This document shows, piece after piece, positions 10,922 through 24,392 of a stretch of DNA of 64,000 nt (its first letter is position 1; each line of letters opens with the position of its first letter). The DNA is from Varanus komodoensis (Eukaryota; Chordata; Lepidosauria; Squamata; Varanidae). The translations under genes were made by a program, and so were the position numbers. The DNA lies in the NCBI RefSeq assembly GCF_004798865.1, contig NW_025335268.1, positions 87,290,748 through 87,354,747 on the forward strand, given 5' to 3'. The notes under the pieces are model-generated. The model was not told the DNA's origin and searched no databases. It saw nothing but the letters and a program-made list of their open reading frames with translations.

Positions 10922-11440
10922 TGAGGAGATGGACATTTGAATCCAGATACAAATTCCTCCCTCAGAGAGGGAGTGATGCTAGCTTTTCTGAGAAAGGTGA
11001 AAACAGGTTCCTGAAGAAATCTATCTTGGAACTGCAAGTGGACATTAACTACAGGGCATTTGCTAACATTCCCTTAATGGGCAAGGGCTCAAGCCAGTGG
11101 TTACCAATGAACTCCAGGCCTGCTCAGATGAAGTTGGTTTTCTACACCATTTCAATCCAGCTTCAGGCTCAGTTTGTAGAAAGAAACTGAATTAATTATT
11201 ATATGGAATTAAATGGGTCAACAATATGGTATTGTCCGAACCAGGGGAAAAATAGTCCTATGGAATTTTCTTTGCCAAAAGAGAGAAGTAGGAGGACAAT
11301 CTTGATGGTTCTATCGAAACTCTCAGTAGCTTTTGATCTCATTGAACATGATATCCTACAGGATCTGCTTCCTGAGTTGGAACCACTTTTTAAAAACATA
11401 TTATTTATAAACACGGTAAGCAAAAAGAAATACAAAGGAG
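10922..11440 (+). mobile_element. L2-like LINE reverse-transcriptase piece
   Basis: Decayed reverse-transcriptase sequence continues from the piece before 10,027. Visible parallels are SLREGVM, then INYRAFANIPLMGKG (family NYRPVANLPFLGKV), then, in another frame, ILMVLSKLSVAFDLIEHDIL (family LLVLLDLSAAFDTIDHDIL, the block holding the first catalytic Asp; here the first D of the LDLSAAFD block is K and the AFD is kept). Several frame changes and stops separate these words. The catalytic YADD block is not seen. Confidence 0.75.
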
Positions 11441-12213
11441 GTTGATTTTTATTATTTTTTTTACTAATGTGAACAATAAGTCAGGATGTACATCATCTTT
11501 AAATTTATCGTGCCAGGAAGTAATAAAAATTAACCACCTCCTTATAAATTATTTTGCATACATTTCATCTGCACCAGCCTAAACATAAAATGAAAGATTA
11601 TGCATTACAGCTGTATCCCAAATCCTATAGAACCAATCTGAGACAGTGTCGCTTCCCTTTTTCCAATATACAGCAACTGAGATTTTAATTGCTATTAATA
11701 CAGTTGTATTCAACTCAATAACATCTACACTGATGGATTCTTCAAAACAATCTATTCATATTTAATGGTTCCTTTGGACTACATTCAATAAAATACAATA
11801 TGAGTTGCCAAAAGCTTTTAATTTTATCACAGCTCCAAAAACATCTACACAGTCTGCATAATTTCCTCATCTCAGCAACTGGTTTGATGGTCCACAGATC
11901 CATCCCTTTCTCTTGAGGCGCTGGTGTCCTTGATGGCTAATAGCAATGTTTAGGCTAACAGTCCTATTTGGACAGAGGTAGCCTTGGTATTGGTCACTTC
12001 CTGATGCTACAGCATCTGGGCATGAGCTTCCCATCCCTGCTTAGAGCAGTGGCTAAGGAGAGGAAGTTAAGGTGGTCTGAAAGCCATGTTTTCTGGCAGT
12101 CTTTTCCCCATAATCCCAGATTGGCTTGTGAATTTTTAGGGTTGCTGAATGCTGAGGGAAAGCCACTTTTCATATGGTAAGAAAGGCTATCCTCTACTGA
12201 AGATTCAGTCTTT

Positions 12214-12285
12214 TTAGAGTGCAATTCCATATACATTCACATGGGAGTAAATCCCACTGAACTTATTGGGTTTGTCTGCTAAACC
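12214..12285. repeat. Fragment of a high-copy sauropsid repeat, family unassigned
   Basis: The words 'gtgcaattccatatacattc' and 'atgggagtaaatcccactga' match the common reptile repeat 'gcaatcctatgcacacttacctgggagtaagccccattgaa'. A better copy lies at 34,224-34,313. I think it is a palindromic MITE but cannot show termini here. Confidence 0.5.
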
Positions 12286-15200
12286 ATGGAAACAGCTATC
12301 AGGAGTTTGGTTTCCTTGGCCCCATTAAAGTACGACTATCTAATCTAGGATCTGGAGTTCACAAATGGGCAAGTCCATAAATGCACTTCTGAAGAGGAGA
12401 CACTGTGTGCCTCAGTACAGTCCTTATGCACACAGAAGAGTTGTTTGTTCTCCTTTCAAGGTTCCATAATATCTCTTTCCCATTATTTGTTTCAGATAAG
12501 CAGATTTGAGCCAGTCACCAGCAATGTGGTGCGTGTGCATACATAACATTCATCGCAAGTGTTGCTATGGAGAGGCAGTAGTTAAATTCAGTGTCTGCCT
12601 CTAGTGCGTCTTTAAAAATACCAGTATGCACTACATCTCCTTATTTTTCTCCAACCTAGTTTATGTTCTTTAATGAACAAACCTAAGGATTACTAGGCTG
12701 GCATGCTGCATGAAGCAAACACAAGCCAATATGATTTATACATGCATTATGCACGTGATCATGTATTTTTCTGGTGATTTTAAAAAAGAACATAGCTAGA
12801 GAACGGTTTGTCAGTATTCCCTGGTGCATGTCAACAACGATGTCCAGTTGTTATTATTTATTCGTCATGTTAAGTCAACTTACAGACTAAAGAAATCTGG
12901 AAGAATAAGTATGGCCTTCCTTTCTGGAAGGAAAGATAATGGCCTAGTTTTTTCACAAAGCAGAGCAAGTGCTGACCCCGTATCCAGATGATACTACCGT
13001 AAACCACTGATGGGGGCTCATCTGACTGAATGCTTCCCCATTGAAAGGTTTCTTGCACCCAGAGAGGGATGGGCAGATCTATCAACTTTGATCCTTGCCC
13101 CAGTTCTATATGAGCTCTTTTCCCCAGCACACAGAAATGTGTACATTTTTCATGCACATTTTTCAAATGTGTATATTTTTGTGGACATGTACACTGTGGC
13201 TAAGACATAGAAATGCATAGTTTTCTTTGGATATTTTACAAATGTGCACATGCTAATGGGTACCTTTGTTTTTCAGAAAAAATATGAGATTTCCATTTGC
13301 AAACTGGGATTATATCCACATTCAGTTCTGGGAGGTATGGATCAGATAAATTCATTTTAAAAAACTTAATAGAATACATTTGTCCACCATCCCAACACAC
13401 AGAAACCTAGTCTATCAGGAAGAAGGCTAACCTAGAGCCTTTTTTTGTATCTTATGCTCCATTTGCAGAAAATCATGTTTGTATGGAGAAACATTCCATC
13501 AAGTGGACTCTCACCTGCTTTGTCAGGTGATACCATCTAGATGTTTACTACATCTATCATACTTATTGATTAGAACAAACCCATCCACTTTATTCAGATT
13601 TTTAAAAATATTTGGCATTGCCTGCCCAGATTAGCCATTTTTTAAAATTCCACTGATAACATTTACTCTGTTTTTAAAAGATGAATGCCATGTGTATGCA
13701 CATGTGTGTGCATCTATGCGTAAACAAACCATCTCTGACATGGATTTTCAGCATTTTCTTAAAATCCTCCGAGGGGCATATAGTGCAGAAAACTTTTAAG
13801 ATTTGAGTCCCATAGCAGCTCATGAACTCATAGTCATCTTGGCTGTCTTCTGCTCTAGCAGAAGGGAAGCACTGAGCTACTCCATGCTCAGAGAGTAAAC
13901 ATTAGGAGGTTCACTAAATCAATTCACCATTCAACTGTGAGTGACCAGGGCTTAATCTGTGCCAGTGCTCAGCAGGGCTCATTCAGGCATTAGGTTTTAG
14001 TGCCAAGGCTTTGACACTGGAAATGTTAAGTAAAAATAGTTGACAATGCTTCTGAGCAGGTGCAGAGTACAGCAATTAGCTTCAAATTTGTATTGATAGC
14101 TGCAAGAAGCTAAAGTATAATGTAGTGCAATGCAAATGAAAATTTCGCATGTGTTTTTAACTCACTTTGGTTTGTCATTATGTGTGCACTGGAATAATCA
14201 TGATTAATCTTAGCTATGGCCTAGATTAATGAAGACAACTTCAAATTATGGTTTTGATCCTGGCTTTTTTCCTGTAAATCCTAGTTAAGACTGAATGACA
14301 GTTCTTGCATAACAACAAAGTGAAAGGTTATGGGTAACTTGCGATTGTGCAGGAGGAGGAGAGGGGGCAGTGCAGAATCCTAGTCTCATGTGAGTAACAC
14401 TAAATCATGGCTTATCAGTAGTCCAATCCCAGCCACAGAGATAACCCTTTTCCCTTTTCTATTTAAGGACACTTGATTTGGTGGACATAGAGCTTGATGG
14501 AATGCACAGGGTATACATGTTCTTCTGGAATAGCATTCTAAAGCAATGTGTTTAACATATGAAAGACTAGCAATCTGAAATGAATGCTTTTCCATGTGGG
14601 GCACTGATTTTTAAGTTGGCAGTGATAGCTTTCATCCTTTTTTTTAATCCCACAAAAAGTCGAAAATAGCTTTGTACAATACTTGTGTGCCTCTCGCTAA
14701 GATGGAGCTTTTCATCCTTGACCTACTTCTGCTTCCTGCACAATATACCTAATGAGTAATAATGACTTCAGAAAGGACAGCTCTAGAGAAAAAGCTGAAG
14801 TGATGCCTTAAGATGGTGTCTATGAAAACATCAAACAGCTTATTTTGAAGTGAGCCAAATAAAAGAGCCTGGTTTAAAAATGAGTTTAAGAATAAAATGG
14901 CATGCTATTAATAATACTGAAGCTTCCATTGCAATATTAAATGTAGGCAGTTGTTCTCATTTCTCTTAGATGTCAGGACATTTCAGGTGTTTTTAGGTGT
15001 GAGGGAGAAGGGAAGTTTCCCCCTTGGTGATTCTCAGTGATGATGCATATGCTTTGTATGAAGAAAGTTCCAGGTTTAATTGCTGGTATGTTTAGGTAGG
15101 ACTGGGAAAGCATCCGCTCTGCAGTCACTGGAGTAGTGCTGCCAGTCAGAGTCGACAACAGTGGCTAAATAGAGCAATGGTCTGACCCCTGGGAATAATA

Positions 15201-15721
15201 ATCATGCTGGAAAGAGGGAGGTAGAGATCTGTGCTCAGCTAAGTTGCAGAGTAGCTGCTTTGTCTTCAGTCTTTGTCTTTCATCATCTGTGTCAAGGCCT
15301 TTTTACCTTGCTTTCCCAATGCCAGTTCCTGAGTTTGGATTGAGAGGGGGGAAATGTTATCTAAGAGCTTTTCCACATGAGGCTATTAATCAGCTGCATC
15401 TACTGTTAGTTTCATGGCAGAACTGAGATTCAAGTACAACACGAAGAGCATTAAAGAAAGGCAAAATTGTGTGTGATATAAGCAAAAAGAAAAACATGCT
15501 TTTTTAACTTTCAGAATTAAATATTGCATTTTATTGCTCTTTAAAAATATTCTCACTGAAAATGCTTATTAGATACAGCAGCAAAACTGGAGGACCATGA
15601 ACAACCATGAATAGAGAATACAATACTGTACATGCCTCAGGTAGGAAAGCCCTAAAACACTTGACTTCTTTTCTGCCTACTTTTCTCCCAACTTCTGGCA
15701 AAATGGGCAACTGGCTATGTT

Positions 15722-15744
15722 ATATTGATATATAATATCAATAT
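15722..15744. repeat. AT-only inverted repeat
   Basis: Two 10-bp arms, atattgatat and atatcaatat, are separated by 3 bases and make a perfect small hairpin in AT-only sequence, extended on the right by a further 'atcaatt'. No element ends can be attached to it. Confidence 0.7.
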
Positions 15745-18442
15745 ATCAATTATATTGCTATTTAAGACGTAATCGATGCTATAGAATTACACTGATACTA
15801 ACTTCTGCAAACAAGTTCATGCTGCAGAGTAGATTTTGGTGTTTTTCCAGCTTCTTGTAAGATGGGGTGAGAAGAGGGTCTCCTTCTCCTTCTCAGAAGG
15901 AACAGTTTTTGAGGGAGGATGCTTTACAGTGCAGACCTCTGCTTGTCTGCTTAAGGATCAGAGGGTTGCTGTACACAAAGCATTTAACCTAGATCTTTAC
16001 CAAGGTTTGTGTTCTTTGCAGGGCGAAGGATGTCCTTTTACATTCGTTTCCACTTTGCATTCCATATGTTCCTATATGTTCCATTACACAGCACAAAAAG
16101 TGTGGAACAGAATTTAGATTTCATGCAAGGCTTCTGTAGTAAATATTAGCATAATCCACGAAAGTATTGCATTATCCTCCCTCTAAAAGAAAGCTCAAGA
16201 TATACAACAGAGGCCTCTGGGAGGAGGATGACGCTGTGTAAAAAACCCACAAGCTTCATGATTCCACAAGTGAGGAATCATGAACGCACAAAAAGGGTCT
16301 CAAAAACCCCCAAGAGCATGTGGTCCTCAACATGGCTCCCCGTGCAGGGTGCTTGCAGACCGATGGCTCTACCAGTAGAAAGGCATTATGTAATCATTTC
16401 ATGTTTCCCTCCTTAATCAATCATTTTCCTAGTAAGAAGCAGAATGGAAGAAATTGTGGGAAAACATGGGCAATGGCTTTTCTGGAAGCACCCAAGTTCT
16501 TCAGGTACTTTTAATTCACTTCTTTTCTTCCTTTTCCTCCACAGATATATGAGGTAGAGGGTAAGGCTCATTTCATATCTTGAATAATACATTTCTATGG
16601 GTGCAATCCTATACATGTGTAGACAGAAAACAAGTCAACATGACTGGCTGGGAAATGCCATGAGATGCATTAATTTTCTGTCTAAACATCCATCGGACTG
16701 TGTCCTGAGGAGTTTATAAGCTACTAATATGTTCCTAAGGAGAAATAATAGCACCACCAGACATTTAAAGTATTCATGGTTTCATTATTTCATGTAGAAG
16801 AACTGTCTGACAAATATGTGAAGGTCTCTTCTAGATGCTCACAAGAGGACATACTTCCTTATTACATTTAAATGTTTTTCTCACTATTCCAAGAAAAAGA
16901 AATAATGAGCAAGATTTAAAGAAGCTGGCAAAAGCTTGCACACAAAGCGATCTTTCCAACCTTGAAACACTTTTCTGCGCCCTGCAGTTTGGTCCACTCT
17001 CCTAATTACAGAAAGTGAGCCTTGTATTTGATGTGTATGCAATAGTTCTGACTCACTTACTTTTGAATACAAGTAATGCTCATGCCTGTGGTTGGTAAGC
17101 AATTATTACTATTAATAATGAATAATCATTCAATGAAAATTGTTACGATACCTCATTATTTGAAAAACAGAATTGAAGAAAAATGTCAAGTATAACTATT
17201 TTAATTAACATGTACAAAATGTCGACCTATGGCACAGGGTTGCATAAACGGCTTTCTTAAGGATGAAAAAGAGCAAATAATTAGCACCAGGTCACCATTT
17301 CTTGCTCCTTTGAATAAAATCTAAGGGGCAATTATGAGTAGCAGGAACCAAATAAGCTCTTGAATGTGTTCCTATAAATGTGTGTTAATTCATTTGTGTC
17401 TTTCTGTTTAAAGTGGTCAAAGGCCGGAACTGAAACCGAAAACTTGTTCAGTATTGGTCAACAACTGCAAAGCTAGAAGCTCTAAAGGTTATTTCCTTCT
17501 CTCTATACCATTCCAAAGCTTTCTAGACAGCTCCCAGCAATTCATAACACAAGTAGTATAACAGATGAGAAGTTGTTGGGGGTAGCATTGTAAGCCTACC
17601 TCTTTACAGGCACATACCAGCACTCAGCGCATCCACTAGGAGTTTTCCTGCTGATGCACTGATGTTGTCTCCTATTTTGTTCCATCACTCTCAACTCTGA
17701 AGTGTACCACAGAACTATACAAGCTGTACGAAACAGAGGGCACTCAGGAGTGATCATGTCAACCATCGCACTCATCTCTTCCTGCAGAAACTGAACAGGG
17801 TTTCAAAAGAACCACCAGCTGTATCAGTGGAAAAAACTCAAGAGTCTCCTGGAAGCCATCATCTCTGGGGGCGGACATCTTAACAGGTGTCCGACTCCTT
17901 CAGGGGGAAAAGCTTCTGTTAGTCTCAACAGTTGCTGCTCTCAGAGGGTAGCTTTGCACTTAGCACTCTTTGCTTCAGCAGGACATGATTGATTATCCAC
18001 AAGTGGTAGTAGTTAATTGTATTTTAGAGCCCATCTACTAAGTTATTTAACTGGATTGAATAAAAGTACTGATTTTAAATGCATGCCCTACACATTTTGC
18101 AGTAAAGTCTAAGTTAGATTATCAACCTGGTCTCCTCAACAGAACAAAATTTGCCTGCAGCTGCCTTGAAAACTGTGTAATCAGTGCAACACTAAAATTG
18201 TCAAAGATGACTACATGCATTACACAGTACTATAAAGTAAGGCAGTACAGCAAGAGAACTTGCCTCCAGGCTGTGTCTGCAACAAATGTGAAGACAATAT
18301 GATGGAAATAAATTCTCTAAACCAATAATGCAAGAGACATACTTGTACCAAGGACATGTTTAAATCTGAAAGCCAGAAAAAAGTTTGCAAGCAGACAGAC
18401 GAGACACTACAAAGCTAGTCTTAGAGATTCACTACTTGAGGG

Positions 18443-18490
18443 TTTTACAGAGGCTGAGTCTGCTGCTTTTACAGAGGCTGAGTCTTCTGT
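18443..18490. repeat. 24-bp tandem duplication
   Basis: The unit beginning 'ttttacagaggctgagtct' occurs at 18,443 and again at 18,467 with nearly no change. The period of 24 keeps reading frame, which gives a short repeated peptide on the minus strand; that frame has no other sign of being coding. Confidence 0.85.
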
Positions 18491-21400
18491 TTTCCTTTCA
18501 GGAGGAAAGATGCATCCTTTACAAAGCAGTTTGTGTTTCTCTGCTTTTCTGTATATTTTATTAACCAATGACACTGTGGAAAGCTGCATGATAACAGAAT
18601 TGCTACAATACATAAGGCTTTGTTCCAGTTTGTCATGATTTAATTGATCATTTAATACCAGACTTTCCTCTGTCTAAAAGAACCCACAAGAATGACTGAG
18701 AAACATGAGAAAGGAGTTAGAGGATGATGGCAACATGGAAAGGCTGCACAAACTGACATGAGGGATCACCAGGGCACAATAAATGTCTCATGTAGAAAAG
18801 CCCTTCGTTCTTTAGATAACTGGAATGGGAATGTCTGTGCTTGCCCTAATCGGTGGGTTCAGCATTGTCAGATCAAGTGCCAACACCTCCTGATACTAAA
18901 AAGATGTCTGCCAATTCAGGAGCAAGCAAGAGGAAGCGATTTGTAGCTACATATTTGTTAACCATAGATGGAGGTGTTTGGGAAGGGGGATTGCTTTGAC
19001 CAATTGAAGGAGGAAATGTTGGATGAGATCCTGAATGTTTCCAAATACCTTGGTCTGGAAAAAACCCTGCTAGATTTTGTCTTGTGCATGCTATGAGAGG
19101 TAGAAAAAATATATGAGCTTATATAGCTAGCAAGATTAGCTTCAGAATTTGGGAGAACTGGAATGCTTTTTCAAGTCATTTCCTTGATTCCATTTTCAAA
19201 GTGAGGCTGTACACACTCATTATAATTATTTTTAAAATCACAAGTGAGTAAGCATTAGTAAGCATGTCTTCCACTCTTGTTCTAGCCAATGAAGCAGCTA
19301 AACCCCACCTTTTGCATTCCATGCCAAGTTGATGTTCCATTTCAAAGAAGCTGTTGAATGCAAGCAAGATGCCTAAAGCATTATTTTTATGTAAGCCATC
19401 TAGAGATCCTGACTGGATATAAGAAAGGATGTAAATGTTTTAAATAATAAGTAACAAAGTGTTAGTTCCTCCTATGTCACTTTGGTACTAATTTAATGGC
19501 TCAGAATTGGAGATACCAGGGTTATTCTGTTATATTCCACTTTTCAACCTTAAGGGGGTGGCCAGAGCAACAATGTAAAGCAGGGGTGTAGAACCACAGA
19601 CCCAAGGGCCAAACAGAGCCCTATGGGGGTACCTGCTTGGCTTTCCAGGATTCTCCAGGCTGCTCCTGTTTTCCCTAGTTGCACCTCATATTTCCCAACC
19701 ACTGTTGATGAGTGATTTCCTGGTTTCTATGCTTCTCCCTCTCCCCCACTTGAATTTTTCAAGTTTGAAATATCTCTCTTCAGACTAATGTAGTGGTAGT
19801 AAAAGTTTAAACCAAGATTTTGTGATGTGGAAGCTGCCTAATTTTGAATCAGAAATGTTGAGCATTCCATTAGCCTCCCACAAATAACTTCTTCATCAAC
19901 CAATTCACATTAGCAAGGCAGTGGTATGAAACAGATATGAAACAGATCAGCAAAGCCCTTAATATACATAACAAATTATAATAATTGGGTGTTAATTTCA
20001 TAATGTTTGTGCAAGATTCCATACCTGTGCTGCACTGAGAGCATCTGAACAGACATGCATAATTCACCCTTTGGAGGGGGCATGTTTATATACATGTAGG
20101 AAGGAACCATGTCTTTTGTCAAGCCTATCCCACTACTAACAGACTGATGAGGGTCTAAACTACAAGGAAGCAGCATCACACCACAACATTTATGTATCCC
20201 AAGGCCAGACAGTGGGATCAAGTTAAAGTGGTCCTAGTGGGAAGATAGATACTTCTTCTTAGGAGGGGTAAACATATTTTGACATAAAGTTTCACAGTTT
20301 TATGGTATCTGTACTTTTTTTCCCCCTATACTTCCCCCAACCATCTTTTGCAGGTTTTTGAAACCCACCAGCAAATCCTGTTAAACAAAACCAAAAAAAT
20401 GGTGGAAGAGAATGAGTAAGCACTGATTGAATAGTGTGTCAAATCACCTTTAATCTCATGAAAGAAAAACAAACTCTATCATCTGTCTACAGTTCCCTGT
20501 GAACATGGCCTCTGTTGGTGGGATGGAGATATGACCACGGTTAGTGAAGGCTTATAAGGAACTACAGAGAACACAGCAAAAGAGAACTCAGAGTTAGCCT
20601 ACATGACTTCTATGGATCTGTTTGTTCCTCAGAAGCACGTACATGGTTTCTGCTTCTTTGAGTACACGTTCAGAAACCCCTTTTCCATATTAGTCACTTT
20701 AATATTTAGACAGAGCATATTTTCACATATTTGTACTTTAACCCTGGGAATCAGTTCTACATTATAATAATAAAATAAACATGCAAATAAATAAATAATG
20801 TCCTGTAAGATATACAGAGGACCCAAGCCACTCTGCAACATGTCTCAAGTTTTGGGACTTTCTGTTTACAACCTTACATGTACATATAGATCTTGGATCA
20901 GCTAAGAAATCTAAACAGTGAAAAAGTTCCTTGGGCCTTCAGAAGTTGTACAGACAAATGAAGGAGAAAAAGTAGGAATCTTCTTTTAAATATATCTATA
21001 TATGTACTATATGTTAAAATATATAAGGTCAATCTTTATTTCCATCAGCTGGAGGCATTAGCATATAAAAAATAAATGTGCAGAAATAAGAACAAATAAA
21101 ACATACTAAACTAAAATTACCTTAAAACATTCTGTGATTTATATTAGATACCAATACCAAAATTATTGGACAATTCACTGTACATAGCCTCTTAGAACCT
21201 ATATAAGTTAGAGCTCTGAAACAAAAGGAGATTTTAATAGCACTGGCTAAGAATCTTGCAGTTTTCATTGTGACCTGTTTGTTTTGATCTGCTAAAAGAA
21301 AGGGCACATATGCAGAAACAGGTCATCCTGGAATAGACAACAGTAGGAGAGTAATCATGTCAGTCCTTAGATCTTTACAGAAATTGCAAAATAATAGTAC

Positions 21401-21956
21401 ATGAGCTATTGCCATCTTCACATGGATATAAGTGATTTCCCAGAGGGATTCTTTTAAATCGACCCTCAAGTACAGCTGATGGCAGTATATTGAGTCTTGC
21501 ATATGTAAAAGGTCATCTGTATATTAGAACTGTTAAATTTTGCAGATAGGATGCCAATGTATTAAAGGATCTAAGTGAAAAATGACCATACCATGGGCAT
21601 TTTTCCCAATAGCCAGATAGTTCTGTTGTTCCATATCATATAGGTGCTGTTAGGACTTTTTTTTTGCTGAGTCCTAACTTTAATAAGTGCTGAGGTGATA
21701 AACCTGAAAAGTGAAGTTTTGTGATGACACACTTCATCCAAGCACTCTTGTGGGAGTCTTGAAAGTTCAAAGAAAGTAAACCAGTAAGGATTAAGTGCAG
21801 CTGAAGCCAGAAATTAAGTGTCCTATACCAGTCCTGTAAGTTGATGGAACAGAGATTAACTTCTAGACACAGCAAAATATTTGGAACACAACATGAAATC
21901 AAAAAGATTTGTCTCAGGAACTTAGATTGAACACCTTCCACATCTCTAGTATATTG

Positions 21957-22243
21957 TTGTTGTTGTTGTTGTTAGCAGCGAAGTCATGTCTGACCCATCG
22001 CGACCCCATAGAGAACATTCCTTTAGGCCTTCCTGTCCTCCAGTATTCCCCGGAATCCACTTAAGCTCACACTGACTGCTTCAGTGACTCCATCTAGCCA
22101 CCTCATTCTCTGCTGTCCCCTCCTTCTTTTCCCATCAATTGTTCCCAGCATTGGGCTCTTCTCTAGGGAGTCCTTCCTTCTCATTAAGTGGCCAAAGTAT
22201 TTGAGTTTCATCTTCAGGATCTGGCCTTCTAAAGAGCAGTCAT
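21957..22243 (-). mobile_element. BovB (RTE) LINE 3' end inserted in the older LINE
   Basis: The minus strand encodes the BovB ORF2 C-terminus: CSLEGQILKMKLKYFGHLMR, RRKDSLEKSPMLGTIDGKRR and RRGQQRMRWLDGVTEAVS, a near match to the family words LKYFGHLMRRxDSLEKxLMLGKIEGxRRRGxQRMRWLDGI. The 3' end on the minus strand is 'gggtcagacatgacttcgct' followed by a (CAA)n tail, seen here as TTGTTG repeats at 21,957-21,976. The frame is open for 74 codons. Only the last 290 bases are present, a 5' truncation typical of LINE insertions. It separates the C-terminal region of the host LINE from its reverse transcriptase. Confidence 0.92.
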
Positions 22244-24039
22244 GCATCTACACAAATCTGGACCCCTAATTGGTGCTAGAAATTTAGATACTTTGAGTGA
22301 TGGTATGTAGTTGCCACCTTGTATGTAGAAAAAGCCTGTCAGAATTTCAGAACTCTGAGATGCCTTTTCCACCATATATTTCTGATGGGCTGACCAAAAC
22401 CCTGTTGAGAAACTACTCCAAGTTATTTTAAAGACTTTAATTTATTCAATTGGCTGGTTATCCATAGACCAACTGTGAATCCTGTGACTTCTAGAAAATA
22501 TCATGATTTTAGATTTGTTGTAATTAACAGCCAGGTGGTCTTCATGGCACAACTTGGAGAATCCCCTCAGTAATCTTCTTCAACTCACTTTAGTTAGGGA
22601 TAGGAGTACAGCATTATCTGCATACAGAAGGATGGAGATAGATTTTGTAGCCAATTTAAGGGTGTGGAATGTTGGACATAATAAATTCTTAACAATGCTA
22701 TTTATATATAGATTAAACAATGCAGGATCCAGCCTTGTTTGATCCCCTTTGTGCCAAGCATTGCACCTTCAGCCAGGTTTTGTTGTATAAGTATATAATC
22801 AGAAAAAGAAGTCCTTTCTCTATAATTAGGAGATTTAATTTGTCCCAGTGTATAGTACAGAAAATTGAGTCAAATGCAGTCAGATCAATAAAAGCTTCTT
22901 ACAATGCACCACCTGGTCTCCTAACATTTTTATCAATTACTCTAGAACAAAACAGTGATCTATCTTGGATCTACCTAGTTTGAATCCTGCTTGCTGATCT
23001 ACCACGATAGTTCCATCAGTTATTCAGTCAATTAGCTTATTATAAAGATGCCTTGCATATAATTTACAAATTACACATGACAAACTAACTGGGTGATAAT
23101 TTGTTGGATCCAATGTGTGGCCTCTTTTAAATATGGGGACAACTACTGCAGTATTCCAGTTTTCCTGTAAATGTGAATAAAACTGCCAGGAGAGTTTGGA
23201 TTTCAGAATTTGGATTTCATTATTGGATTTGAGAATTTTTAAAGGTAGAAAATCAATGTCTGGTGCTTTAAGAATGAGGTTCTTAACCTCAGCCAGTGTT
23301 ACTGGTAGCCACTCTGGTAAATTCCCTAGAGTTCCCATTATCTGGGTGATGCCCCTGATAGAGTGAACAATGATATTGCATCCACTCATTGGGTCCAATA
23401 GTGCATACAGGGACTGTGAAACCATTTCTTAGCAAGCCTGCTATTATATGCTAAAAAAAGGTAGGTATCCCTGTCATGAGAAGCCTTTATTAGCATTTGC
23501 CATGCTTACTTCTTAGGTTGTTGTTTTTATTCTTTTATCAGAAGTTTATACTTTCTTCTAAGGAAAACATATTCATTAATTTAAAGGCCTGAATTGGAAT
23601 ACCTATATTTATAATAGACTCTTACCAGCTGCCTTTTGACCTGTTTACATTCATTGTCAAACCAACTATAAGATGCTTGAGATTTCCTTGAGCCACTCTT
23701 TTTTGATTAAATCTCAATTGATATTGCAATCTATCAAAGTATTAAGCAGATTTATGCCCCAAGAAGCAGAAGTAGTAGAGAGGATTGCAACATGGATGGC
23801 TATGAGGTCTTCCATATGTAGGAGGTGAGTTATGGCTAAATTCACAACTGGTGTCTATTTAACTTTGCTGTCAGTTACACCTAGGTCTACATTTGAAATG
23901 TGTTGGGTTTTCAGGAAATAAATGTTATCTTCAGGCCATGTTAGCATTATCGTTAAAGGAAGATGATCTCTTTAAAACCAACCTCAAACTCAGTGATAAA
24001 CTAACATACAAAGAGAAAGATTCCTATTAAATGATCATA

Positions 24040-24392
24040 AAGGTTAAGGTAAAGGTTTCCCCATGACATTAAAGTCCAGTCATGTCCGACTCTTGGGGGC
24101 AGTGCTCATCTCCATTTCTTAGCCGAGGGAGCCAGCGTTTGTCCACAGACAGTTTCTGTGGTCATGTGGCCAACATGACTAAACACCAAAGTGCACGGAA
24201 TTCTGCTACCTTTCCACCCAAGAAGTACCTATTTATTTACTTGCATTTGTATGCTTTCGAACTGCAAGGCTGGCAGGTGCTGGGATAAAGCATGGGAGCT
24301 CACCCCAGGTGCAGATTCGAACTGTCGATCTTTCATTCAACCAGGCCAGCAGCTTAGCAGTTTAACCCACACCACCACCAGATCCCTTTAAT
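24040..24392 (-). mobile_element. Sauria-type tRNA SINE, full length, in the older LINE
   Basis: On the minus strand the head reads 'ggtgtgggttaaactgct' (A-box region) and 'gacagttcgaatctgca' (B box). The body follows ('ggggtgagctcccatgct', 'gttcgaaagcatacaaatg'), and the 3' part is 'agagtcggacatgactggac' and 'ggggaaacctttacc'. The 3' part shares 'gtcNgacatgact' with the BovB 3' end at 21,985, in keeping with SINEs that borrow BovB machinery. A target duplication TGATCATA is seen at 24,032-24,039 and 24,393-24,400. No coding content. Confidence 0.88.

Larger units (their letters stand above)
11445..21020. other. Long stretch without a recognised gene
   Basis: Nearly 10 kb of AT-rich sequence with only short, content-free ORFs. 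Separate entries cover the small repeats I could see. A LINE-like tail may exist near 19,385-19,450 ('gtaagccatctagagatcct' followed by 'ggatgtaaat'), but it is weak. Confidence 0.5.

Noticed and set aside
10885-10940. Asp-rich or His-rich short peptides from the ATC repeat
   Set aside because: They are translations of the SINE's (ATC)n tail.
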